From NCBI GenBank assembly GCA_951799425.1, contig OX637404.1, positions 19,671,545-19,735,544 on the forward strand: a stretch of DNA of 64,000 bases, written 5' to 3'. Shown piece by piece: positions 23,009-33,390 of the stretch. Made by a program: the position numbers and the translations under genes. The DNA is from Ilex aquifolium (Eukaryota > Streptophyta > Magnoliopsida > Aquifoliales > Aquifoliaceae). The notes under the pieces are model-generated. The model did no database searches and was not told the origin of the DNA. It worked only from the letters and a program-made list of their open reading frames with translations. Numbering within the stretch: position 1 is the stretch's first letter; each line of letters begins with the position of its first letter.

Positions 23009-24916
23009 TGCTACAACTTTAGAATTGATCACCCAAGTGCAGGTTGTGCGAAGTAATAAATTTCTCGGGAATCCGAGGTCGAACCACAGGGAATTATGAA
23101 AACAAGAAACAATCACACGAACAATAAAAGTAATTTGAAAGGAAAAAATATTTGCTTGGAAAGTTGTTGATTGGAGAAAAGTGATTTTTGTAATTAAAAC
23201 AGTAATAAAATAAATACTAGAGTATCAGGTACTCTCTCTCCACTTCATACAATAATAGTTAAAGACTCAAAGCTTGACTTGAAACAGGAATTAAATGTCA
23301 GTTAATCCGATTAACAAATCAAGTGATAAATCCAAAGGTTATAATCAAAAGACTACCAGGAACCTGAATAATCATTCAATCATATTATTTTATGAAATAA
23401 TGTTAATCCTTCCAGCGTGGAATAACCAGTGATTTACACGCAAGGAAAATCAAGCAATCGATGTACGTGGCACAACAACTCAGGAGTTTATACAGCATAA
23501 ACACTTTGCTAAAAGATTAGGGATTAAATTAACACAATAACATAAATCCTTAAGTACAAGAGTCAATAAAAATACCGTACTCCGTCGAGAGGTTTTCCCC
23601 TAACCCTAGCTTAGCCTTCTAGCCAGACATGGTAAAAAGATGGAGAAAAAAATAAATAAAATAAATCATAATCTAATTTCCCTCTCTCAATAGATGAGAG
23701 CCTCTATTTATAATAAAATAAATCCTAAGTACAGGTTGAAAGGAATTCCTTTCCCAAAAAGATGTCTTGTAAGGTTAAATCCCGTGCATAAATCTTGGAG
23801 TCCGCGGGTACATAATCTGTCCAGACTTCGAGCTTAGATTTCGCATATTTAGAGGTTGAATCACGAAATTTTCGTGAAATACACTTCTGTAGCCCTTGAA
23901 GTCTTCTTTCCAACCCCACAAAAATCGGGTAAATCAGATATCAGAGTCAAAAGTTATAACCGAAATACTGAAGACGTGTCAAATCCTTATCTTCTAGGAA
24001 ACTTTCCTAATCCAACTTTAAATGAGTTTTCTTCTAACTTGGACTCTTATAAGGATTAAAATGCTGATTTATCTTCAAGTCTTCCTATCTCAATCTTGAC
24101 TCTTCAATCCTTATCAGTTATGATTCTTCCTCTAGTGATTGCTTCACTTGCATTATCCATTATTACTTTAAATCAATCAATTTACCTGCAAAATAAACCA
24201 AACAGCTAGAAAAATATCAAACTAGAAAATCAAGGAATTTAACACATTTAATCACAAATAATATGCAATTAATCAATCATTAAATATAATAAAATAACAC
24301 TTTTGATGGTTAATAAAATAAATCCTAAGTACAGGTTGAAAGGAATTCCTTTCCCAAAAAGATGTCTTGTAAGGTTAAATCCCGTGCATAAATCTTGGAG
24401 TCCGCGGGTACATAATCTGTCCAGACTTCGAGCTTAGATTTCGCATATTTAGAGGTTGAATCACGAAATTTTCGTAAAATACACTTCTGTAGCCCTTGAA
24501 GTCTTCTTTCCAACCCCACAAAAATCGGGTAAATCCGATATCAGAGTCAAAAGTTATAACCAAAATACTGAAGACGTGTCAAATCCTTATCTTCTAGGAA
24601 ACTTTCCTAATCCAACTTTAAATGAGTTTTCTTCTAACTTGGACTCTTATAAGGATTAAAATGCTGATTTATCTTCAAGTCTTCCTATCTCAATCTTGAC
24701 TCTTCAATCCTTATCAGTTATGATTCTTCCTCTAGTGATTGCTTCACTTGCATTATCCATTATTACTTTAAATCAATCAATTTACCTGCAAAATAAACCA
24801 AACAGCTAGAAAAATATCAAACTAGAAAATCAAGGAATTTAACACATTTAATCACAAATAATATGCAATTAACCAATCATTAAATATAATAAAATAACAC
24901 TTTTGATGGTTAATCA
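23009..24916 (-). repeat. Array LTR 2 (recombinant, with 600-bp duplication)
   Basis: 1908 bp. Its left part (23009 to about 24140) agrees with LTR 3 wherever LTR 1 and LTR 3 differ. Its right part carries the duplication and the variants of LTR 1. The switch falls between about 24141 and 24270. Confidence 0.9.
23711..24910 (-). repeat. 600-bp tandem duplication of U3 in LTR 2
   Basis: Copies at 23711-24310 and 24311-24910 with an exact 600-base period. The duplication is absent from LTR 3. Confidence 0.93.
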
Positions 24917-26973
24917 CACCCCTCAACCTGAATATTACTAGTCCCTAGTAATACATGTATCACAAAATCTAAAAACTAAAAAATAAAATAACCTAATAAA
25001 ATAAAATACAAATCCACTTTCGTAGGACTCACGATTGCATTTAGCATATGCAACAAGCCTTTAAACCCCTAGGTTCCCCCTAGTGGACGAGTATAGTCTC
25101 GTGAAGGTTTGCAGAGATGATACCCACAAACATCAACCTGTAATCAAATATCTAAATAATAATTTTATAACACAAATTGCTACCACAATCTAAAAATTCT
25201 AAGATGCAAACTCTTTATAAGCACATGCAAAACAAAATATAGAACTATGCGCTATATAAATGTATGCACTTATCATATTCTCATATAAACTCGTGTGTAG
25301 TGTGAATTAACTATACCAAGTCAGTAATTTATCTGCTAATCACCTCTACAACTATCAACTATTCGTCTCAATGCCAAATCTCACTAGATAATTCACTCAT
25401 AAAAGATTCTCTCAGATTATAGTGACTATTCCCTCAAATATCACATGTGAGAAGAAGATATTTAAGTCAAAACAAAATAATGCTCACATGTTCCATTAAA
25501 ATAATTGTAATCCAAAAGAAATTGATTTGACATAATCTCATGAAAGGAAATCAACACACAATAAATAAATAATCACCATTTTCTTCCTTATTCACACAAG
25601 TCATGCATCCATCAATACACTCTTGAGATCAAATAGGTCTTTATTTAAGGTTGTAATGGGGCCTTGGGATTAGGGTTTTGAAACGAAGGATATTCAGGAA
25701 TTCAAAAGATTATCCCGAGAGAACATGTACATTACACAACCAAACTTCTTTCCATAGTCTTTCACTCTCCATCCTTTAGAAGCACAATTTACATCACTTG
25801 CTCATATTTTTTTTCTTTTCAAACACATGCTTGCTATTTTTTCTCTTTTTTTTTTTTTTTTTCAATCTGTTTTTTTCACTGCTAGACATATTGTCTTTCT
25901 TTTTTTTTTTTCAATTTTTTTTTTTTCTTTTCTTCTTTTTTTTCAGCAAGACATCTAATGCAAATATTCACAAGTATGTAAAACTCTTTTTTTTCTTTTC
26001 TTTTCTTAACCAACATCTCCCAAATTACATAAACAATAAAAATTCAATCTCAGGATAACCAAGGGTAAAAGATATTATTTTTTTCATTGGCTTGGTTATT
26101 ATATGTTGGGTATAAGAAATAAATTTTTGCTTCAAAGGCTCAATCATGGCTTCTAGGGATAATAATATTCAAAGAATAAGGTTTAGGCTCAAATAATCAA
26201 AGATGGCCTAAAATCATATCTCAAGAGCTTTTGATAACACACTTCCCATGCAAATAATTCAAAGTCAAGCAATAATTCACAATATTGGTGTTAACCAAAA
26301 CAAAAATAATGAGACTATTGAAGGAGAATAGCTGAATAAAAATATTTTTTATTGAGTAAATGTAAATAACCCTTCAAGAAAGATTGGATCAAAACTCACT
26401 AGGGTTTTTATGCATCTCCACTATATGTTTCAAGTTCTCAAGGTAAAATACCTAATAAATTTTCAACTTGGTAAAGTCTAAAGTGCACAAATTTTGAGTT
26501 TTTATAAGAACATGATATGAAATACAAAAATATAGAATAAAGTTCTATATAATGCTTAAACAGTTACAAATTTAAAGTTAAGCAAATTATTTCTATATTG
26601 TGGTATCAAATTATGTATAAAAATGTTATTTAAATATTTAATAACCAACAAATTTTTTTTATATTTTTTTTTTTTAGCAAAGTAAATAAACTAAAAAAAA
26701 TAAACTAGGAATTTTCACAACACAAGGCATACTCATACCCCCAACCTAAATCCAACATTGTCCTCAATGTAAAAATAAATATCTTATTGCTCAGTAAAAA
26801 TAATGAATAAAGATCAAAGAGATAGGAATACCTGGTGCTGCAACAACTCAAAAACCTAAAAATAAAAGACTTGACAAAACTATAAATTAAATCAAATAGA
26901 AACAAAACTAAAATTAAAAATAAAATAAAATAAAATCTAACTACTATGTACAAATAAAAATAAAAGCTCACAC

Positions 26974-27747
26974 TCAATCCGGCTTAAAGTCATATTTGAA
27001 TATGCGACCATTCAATTTTATTGGATTAAAAATGTAGTGTCGAAGCAACTCTTTTAATCGAACTATCCACTCATATACCCAAGATATTATTAGAGTATGC
27101 AAGAAAAGGGAGATATATACATTTTTATGCAAATCTAACATTGAGATAGAAAATAGATTTTTATCAATTACAACACACAACTCAACTTTCATACCCTCAC
27201 TAAGATTAGATATGTGAATGTCATTACTACTTGTTGATAATGAAAGGTCTTTGGGCTCATTAGCCTCTTGTGGAATAATAATGTCACTAAATTCTTCACT
27301 ATCAAGAGTATTAATGGATTCATCCTCAGTTTGTAGTTCAGGAAAAGAATCACTCTCATATTGACTATTTTTAACCTCTTGTTTTTGTATCAATATATTG
27401 AGTATATCTTGTATCTCTTTAATATCTTGACTTGTTTGGGCATTGAAAGCTAGTTGGTTTTGCATAAATTCGTTAAGAATATTCTCCAAATTCTCTTCTT
27501 GTAGGTCATGGTAGGGTGGATATTGGGGAGGGTCTTGTGGAGATGTGACATATATAGGTAACTGATAATGTTCATTCCCCCAACCAAAATTGGGATAAAA
27601 AGTTTCAAAACAATGGTCGGGGTAAGGTTGAGACGAATTAGGTAAGACAATTGTCCCATTCCTCAAAATTTTTCGAGCAGTTGGAATTAAAGGGCAAACC
27701 TCAATGGGATGCCCATACACATCACAAAACACACATAGTTCCTCCAT
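26974..27747 (-). CDS. Zinc-knuckle protein of the non-autonomous element, copy 2
   Basis: The translation of this frame is identical to that of the frame at 22016-22789, over all 257 residues including the N-terminal C-x2-C-x4-H-x4-C motif. Identity is expected, because the second internal region arose by recent recombination, so it is not by itself evidence for selection. Position relative to primer site and LTR 3 is the same. Confidence 0.6.
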   Translation of the reverse strand: MEELCVFCDVYGHPIEVCPLIPTARKILRNGTIVLPNSSQPYPDHCFETFYPNFGWGNEHYQLPIYVTSPQDPPQYPPYHDLQEENLENILNEFMQNQLAFNAQTSQDIKEIQDILNILIQKQEVKNSQYESDSFPELQTEDESINTLDSEEFSDIIIPQEANEPKDLSLSTSSNDIHISNLSEGMKVELCVVIDKNLFSISMLDLHKNVYISLFLHTLIISWVYEWIVRLKELLRHYIFNPIKLNGRIFKYDFKPD

Positions 27748-27942
27748 CAGGAAAAATCTTCACACCACATTAAAAGAAATATAAAAATAAAAATTATGAA
27801 ATATCTAACCTGAGGAAAAATAAAACAAATAATTAACAAATAAATAATAATAAAAAAAAAGGACGAGATTACCGGATCTGTGACGAATCTCAAATCAAGC
27901 AAACCTCAATAGATGGCGATGTGTTCTTTGCCTTCAAACAAT

Positions 27943-27960
27943 TCCCCGGCAACGGCGCCA
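27943..27960 (-). other. Primer-binding site (tRNA-Asp), array copy 2
   Basis: TCCCCGGCAACGGCGCCA on the plus strand again, six bases from LTR 3. Confidence 0.9.
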
Positions 27961-27966
27961 AAAACT

Positions 27967-29274
27967 TGCTACAACTTTAGAATTGATCACCCAAGTGCAG
28001 GTTGTGCGAAGTAATAAATTTCTCGGGAATCCGAGGTCGAACCACAGGGAATTATGAAAACAAGAAACAATCACACGAACAATAAAAGTAATTTGAAAGG
28101 AAAAAATATTTGCTTGGAAAGTTGTTGATTGGAGAAAAGTGATTTTTGTAATTAAAACAGTAATAAAATAAATACTAGAGTATCAGGTACTCTCTCTCCA
28201 CTTCATACAATAATAGTTAAAGACTCAAAGCTTGACTTGAAACAGGAATTAAATGTCAGTTAATCCGATTAACAAATCAAGTGATAAATTCAAAGGTTAT
28301 AATCAAAAGACTACCAGGAACCTGAATAATCATTCAATCATATTATTTTATGAAATAATGTTAATCCTTCCAGCGTGGAATAACCAGTGATTTACACGCA
28401 AGGAAAATCAAGCAATCGATGTACGTGGCACAACAACTCAGGAGTTTATACAGCATAAACACTTTGCTAAAAGATTAGGGATTAAATTAACACAATAACA
28501 TAAATCCTTAAGTACAAGAGTCAATAAAAATACCGTACTCCGTCGAGAGGTTTTCCCCTAACCCTAGCTTAGCCTTCTAGCCAGACATGGTAAAAAGATG
28601 GAGAAAAAAATAAATAAAATAAATCATAATCTAATTTCCCTCTCTCAATAGATGAGAGCCTCTATTTATAATAAAATAAATCCTAAGTACAGGTTGAAAG
28701 GAATTCCTTTCCCAAAAAGATGTCTTGTAAGGTTAAATCCCGTGCATAAATCTTGGAGTCCGCGGGTACATAATCTGTCCAGACTTCGAGCTTAGATTTC
28801 GCATATTTAGAGGTTGAATCACGAAATTTTCGTGAAATACACTTCTGTAGCCCTTGAAGTCTTCTTTCCAACCCCACAAAAATCGGGTAAATCAGATATC
28901 AGAGTCAAAAGTTATAACCGAAATACTGAAGACGTGTCAAATCCTTATCTTCTAGGAAACTTTCCTAATCCAACTTTAAATGAGTTTTCTTCTAACTTGG
29001 ACTCTTATAAGGATTAAAATGCTGATTTATCTTCAAGTCTTCCTATCTCAATCTTGACTCTTCAATCCTTATCAGTTATGATTCTTCCTCTAGTGATTGC
29101 TTCACTTGCATTATCCATTATTACTTTAAATCAATCAATTTACCTGCAAAATAAACCAAACAGCTAGAAAAATATCAAACTAGAAAATCAAGGAATTTAA
29201 CACATTTAATCACAAATAATATGCAATTAACCAATCATTAAATATAATAAAATAACACTTTTGATGGTTAATCA
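27967..29274 (-). repeat. Array LTR 3 (single U3 copy)
   Basis: 1308 bp; the same as the other LTRs but without the 600-bp duplication. It is followed directly by the target repeat GGAAT. Confidence 0.93.
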
Positions 29275-29399
29275 GGAATGCTGCTGAAGCCTTTCTCCTA
29301 AGCTCCTTATAGCCGTCAACGAAGGCGTTAGCCCTGGCCCTCTCAGCAGTATCCCTCTGAGCCTCTGCCCTGGTAGCTCTCTCAAGTGCTACGTGAAGG

Positions 29400-31922
29400 T
29401 CAACCTCAAGTTAAGTAATCTTCTCCTGTGATAGCCTCAACTGCTCAGCAGCACTCTCTCGCGTCTGCCGCTCGAGCTCTAGTTGCTTCTCGACATCCTC
29501 TCGCGCCTGTCGAGCTAGCTCCACGACATCCTCTCGTACCTGCCGCTCAAGCCGAAACCACTCCTCAGCAATCTCACGTGCCTGTCTCTCCATCGCCCGA
29601 CCATGGACTGCATCCCCAATATTCAGGGTATGGTTAAAGAGATAAGGCAAGGCAGCGGCCACCTATTGGCATTCAAAGATAAAAAGGGATGAAGAACTAG
29701 GTCAAGGTATAACAAGGAAAGCCACATGCAAAGCAGGAATGTAAGACATACCAAGGCGAAACCCTCTACGGCGACGTTAACCACGCCCTGTGGACCTAGG
29801 GAGGCAATCTCTTGAGCTTCAGCGCCGGTCACAAAGGTACATAATCTCTCCTTTGCCAACTCCACATCGTGTAGCATGGACGCTGGGGTGTCGCCCTGGG
29901 AAATACGTTTAAATGGACTCTCCGTCCCAGTGGAACGTGGCGCCGGAACCTCGGCCTCAACAGCGCTAGGACCACCCCTTGGAGGTGATGGAATATCAGT
30001 CAGAGAGGGGGGAGGAGCATTGCCGAGCTCTGCCTCCGCAAGACCACCCAAACTAGGGGCATCGGTCCTCATCCTCTTGGAAGGAGGAGGAGAAGGAACT
30101 ATCCTGGAGGCACATATCTCTTCTACAAAGGACCTGACAAGTGGAGGACCTGCAAAACCAGTGTAAGCCAATGAATCCTACAACACAGTCTTTTCAAAGG
30201 GACTAGTAGAAAGTCAAATACCTTTTTTCTTCGGCCTCAAGGAGGCCGTAGAATAACCAGCTGCCAACATAATCTCGGAGTGCTCCCTAGCTAGGTTATT
30301 ATGGACCATCTCGAGTAGTCCCTTCTGTTCATCGGTGAGGGTTGGCGGGGCTGCAAGAGAACAGTCTCATCATAAGAATAAGTACATGGCTGCACGTGAC
30401 GATCAAGGCAGAAGTTAAAAGTTAAAGTCCTTACCCTGCTTAGTTTTTGGGACGGTACCCCAACGGGTAGGCACCCTGACACGATCGGACTCGGAAGCCC
30501 ACTCGCCCCCGACAAAGAAGAACTTCTTCTTCCAATTGTGAAGATTGGAGGTGAGCTCGGTGATAAACTTCCCTTTCCCTGACCTTGAGGAAAACCGATA
30601 CCACCCCTGGTGGGGAGTGGGGTTCTCCAGAAGTGTGTAGGTGACCAAGAACTCCTCAAACGGTGGAGGAACACTAGCTCTGTGCGTCAATTGCCACAGT
30701 GCAAAGAAAGCCAATAACACTCTCCAACCGTTCGGAACCAGCTTCCCAGGGACTAACGAAAAATGCTCCAATACCCGACATATGGGCCCGGGAATCGGAA
30801 ACCTCAGACCCGCCTCTAAGGTCCCCTCATAGAGAACTATCTCATCCGGGGAATCGCAGCAAGCTGACTCATCAACCTCCGCATGACGGCACAATACCGA
30901 AGGTGGAATACGGTACAAGGAAACTAACTCCATAATATCTTCATCAGACTTAAAATAGCTAAATATAGAGGTTACCTTGGAGTAGTTGCCTCCGTCAGTA
31001 ACCGGGCCTCCATCGCGATCCCTGACAGTCTCCCGCTCGTCTGAACGAAAGCCCATCAACAAACAAAGCCAAGCCGTTGATAAGGAGAGTAGCCATACCA
31101 ATAGAAGAGCAAAAGAAGTACCGGGAACATACCTTGAGAGCCAGAATCATCCACATCGTTGATCGGCCGCTTCCTGGACTTGTGAAGAGGAGACTGAACC
31201 TCGTCTAGGGCGTCGCCCAGTGCATCCTGTGCGCCTCCTGAAGTGCTTGCGGCACTACCTAGTCCGTGACAGATGTCCCCTGCATCTCCTGAAGATCCAC
31301 TCCACTGCCCACCTAGGCGTGGTGTCCCTCTAGATATACCAAATGGATTATCTGAAGTCCTCGTACTCGTGCCTGATCCCCCGCTAATGGTATTAAAGGG
31401 TCTCTCATTAGTCACTGAAGCTGCACCAAAACCACCGCGAGGACAAGGACCCAAACGTCTGAAGCCCAAAGGGGAGCCGCCCAAGCCCCTGGCGCCACCC
31501 AAGGAGGCGTCGCCCAGAGCTTGGGCGCCGCCCATGGAGGACCCTTCATTTCCCTCTTTTCCACCGCCTGCACCATGAAGCACACCACCCGCCTGGACCT
31601 GGAGTACAACCTGTGTCGCCCTCCCGAAGGCGCTTGAGACAGCTGCTTGGGCGCTGCCCAGGTCAGCTGGGGCGCCGCCTGTCGCAGCCCTATGGGCGCC
31701 GCCTAGGCTAGGCTCCCCATGGGCGCCGCCCCTATTGGTGCCCTCTCCATGCTTTAAGCGCCTAGTCTTCATGTTTTTCAGAGAAAGAAATGGAGGAGAA
31801 GATGGGAGTAAGAAAGGAGAAGTGAAGATGAACAGTAGACTTGAGAGCTCCTTAAATAGAGAAGGAAGGCCTTGAAGCTTCTTGAGGAAGCCTAGTTGGT
31901 TTAGCTTCTTGGAGAAGCTCAA
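29400..31922 (-). CDS. Antisense gene region of the Tat gypsy element
   Basis: Several adjoining minus-strand reading blocks, separated by what look like introns, lie between integrase and 3' LTR. Block one (from ATG at 31772) is Gly/Ala/Pro-rich with GC-rich repeats. Block two (about 31080-30415) has RFPIPGPICRVLEHF, LVPNGWRVLLAFFALW and HNWKKKFFFV and resembles the plant 'putative gypsy type transposon' family. Block three (30171-29650) is Pro/Ser-rich. Block four (29662-29411) is a predicted coiled coil of Arg/Glu-rich repeats. Tat elements such as Grande are known for antisense frames here; their role is unknown. The array interrupts the far end, and minus-strand coding appears to reach the other side of it, to about 17953. 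Confidence 0.7.
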
Positions 31923-31999
31923 TGAAGGAAACTTTGTGAGACATACATAGAAGAGGTCTCTGCAAATGAGGGAAAAGTGAAGAAGGTGGAACAGTGACC

Positions 32000-32014
32000 T
32001 TTATTTATAAAAAC
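32000..32014 (-). promoter_or_regulatory. Candidate TATA box of the antisense gene
   Basis: TTTATAAATAAAGG on the minus strand lies about 230 bases before the ATG at 31772 and 180 bases inside the 3' LTR edge. It points to an antisense promoter inside the element. Confidence 0.45.
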
Positions 32015-32183
32015 AAAAAACAAAAAACATTTTTCGATACCGAGAAGTTCAGCAAAGTCCCTAAAAGCTAGTCCCCGAGGATCAAAGGATGCCGTGAAGA
32101 GCAAGGAAAATTCCGACTCGCCCAAATGGAGACGAAGCACATGCCCTAGACCCCTGCCTCTCGAAAAAATCAGAGGCTCTGGG

Positions 32184-32195
32184 CATGGGGGCAAA
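32184..32195 (+). other. Gypsy polypurine tract
   Basis: ATGGGGGCAAA directly before the 3' LTR TGATGAGCCCG. Confidence 0.8.
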
Positions 32196-33022
32196 TGATG
32201 AGCCCGAATTTTACTGGGCCAAGCCCAATTCAAATAAACTGAGGAAGTCCAGATAAGAGTCCATTGGAGTTGGATCGACACATAGAAGGAAGTCCAAAGC
32301 ACAAGAAATGACTAATGCTCAAAGGAGCCAAGAGGCCAGCACTAGGACCAAGGGGGCGCCGCCCAAGGCCCCTAGGAGGGCGTCGCCCAAGATCCCCAAA
32401 TGGGCGCCGCCCAAAGGGTCCCTTGGGGCGCCGCCCATAGGCAGCCCCTTGGGCTCTCCTTCGTCCTCCTCTGTTGTCTTCTCCTCAGTCCACCTCAGTG
32501 CCATGGGAATGACTCCGACGCAAGTCCAAACGAACGTAGTCCACTCCAAGTCCAATCTCAAGATCAAGACCAAGCCCATCATTCCTCGACGGAATAGGAA
32601 CACGAGGGAGAGAATATTGGGATGAAGATTGAGAAGATTGAGTCCTACTAAAATGGTACTTACCGAAATGATAGAAACCTCCTTTATCACGTCACCGCCT
32701 CACCGTCTTACCCTAGCTATATAATGTACGCCCTCTCAACATTGAGGGCACACCTCCAAAACCCCTACACTCACCCTCATACACACTGCTCTCTCTCTCT
32801 CTCACAGAAATACTGTAACTCCGGTATACACCGTCCGGTGACAATTATTCATTAATAAAGAACACCGGCCATCGCTGCCATTCCAGAGAGTGGACGTAGG
32901 TCATCCGAGACCGAACCACTATAAACCCCTGTGTTGCTTGCTTATTTACCTTTCATCATTAATTGCACGATATTAATCACTTGACTGTTGATCTTGCACA
33001 AAGATCAATTTGTGCATCATCA
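32196..33022 (+). repeat. Gypsy 3' LTR
   Basis: 827 bp with the same ends as the 5' LTR; one 24-base GC-rich unit fewer. TATA and AATAAA positions correspond. Confidence 0.93.
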
Positions 33023-33027
33023 CAGTC

Positions 33028-33390
33028 TAATGCCAAAGCAAAAAATAAAATATTTGTATCAGCATTAGGGCGAAGAATTTTTTTTTTGAAGAAATATTCA
33101 ATTTTTTTTTCTTCGGCAAGAGGCCCGAAGTAAAAAAATATGAGTATTTGGTTCAAGATTGAGCCGAAGTAAAAACTATAATTCAAAACGACGTAATATC
33201 GTTTTCATTTGCCAGTACAACAGCAAAAGCTTGATGTTTTGCTTGGGCGTAGTGCTGAAGTAAATAAATATATAAAAAGCTTATAAATTGACTGATACTT
33301 ATAAAAAAAAAACCTAACTCCTTACCTTACTTCTTTCCATTTCTCTCCCGCCTCTCCTCTATGTGTGCCCCATTGCTTCGTCTTGGAAGT
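33028..33390. other. CACTA interior, subterminal repeat zone
   Basis: CTTCGGC/GCCGAAG motifs recur among A/T tracts, matching both ends of the CACTA element. No gene seen. Confidence 0.6.

Larger units (their letters stand above)
18050..29274 (-). mobile_element. Three-LTR tandem array of a non-autonomous LTR retrotransposon
   Basis: The structure is LTR (18050-19957), internal (19958-23008), LTR (23009-24916), internal (24917-27966), LTR (27967-29274). One perfect target repeat, GGAAT at 18045-18049 and 29275-29279, flanks the whole array, so it entered once and grew in place. Orientation is minus: the tRNA-Asp primer site adjoins the right side of each internal region and the purine tract the left. 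There is no protease, reverse transcriptase or integrase. The two internal regions differ at under ten places in 3.05 kb. It is young and structurally whole for its kind, and is inserted in the antisense region of the gypsy element. Confidence 0.93.
11045..33022 (+). mobile_element. Ty3/gypsy LTR retrotransposon, Tat lineage, split by an LTR array
   Basis: Its parts are a 5' LTR, primer site, gag, pol (protease, reverse transcriptase, RNase H, second RNase H, integrase), an antisense gene region, a purine tract and a 3' LTR. The target repeats CGGTC (11040-11044) and CAGTC (33023-33027) differ at one base. The second, archaeal-type RNase H after the first is the mark of the Tat lineage. Its own length is about 10.7 kb; the rest is the inserted array. 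About 25 differences between LTRs (near 3%, counted by eye) suggest moderate age. It is broken, with only a few breaks. Confidence 0.9.

Noticed and set aside
25798-26058. Phe-rich frame at the T-rich stretch
   Set aside because: Translation of poly-T; the first copy at 20845 does not keep it.
18755-29000. Regularly spaced short frames on both strands in the array LTRs
   Set aside because: They are copies of the same LTR shadow frames, repeated because the LTR and its 600-bp block are repeated.
18050-29274. Two separate insertions side by side
   Set aside because: Only one target repeat pair (GGAAT) exists, none at the inner LTR edges, and the middle LTR is shared and recombinant.
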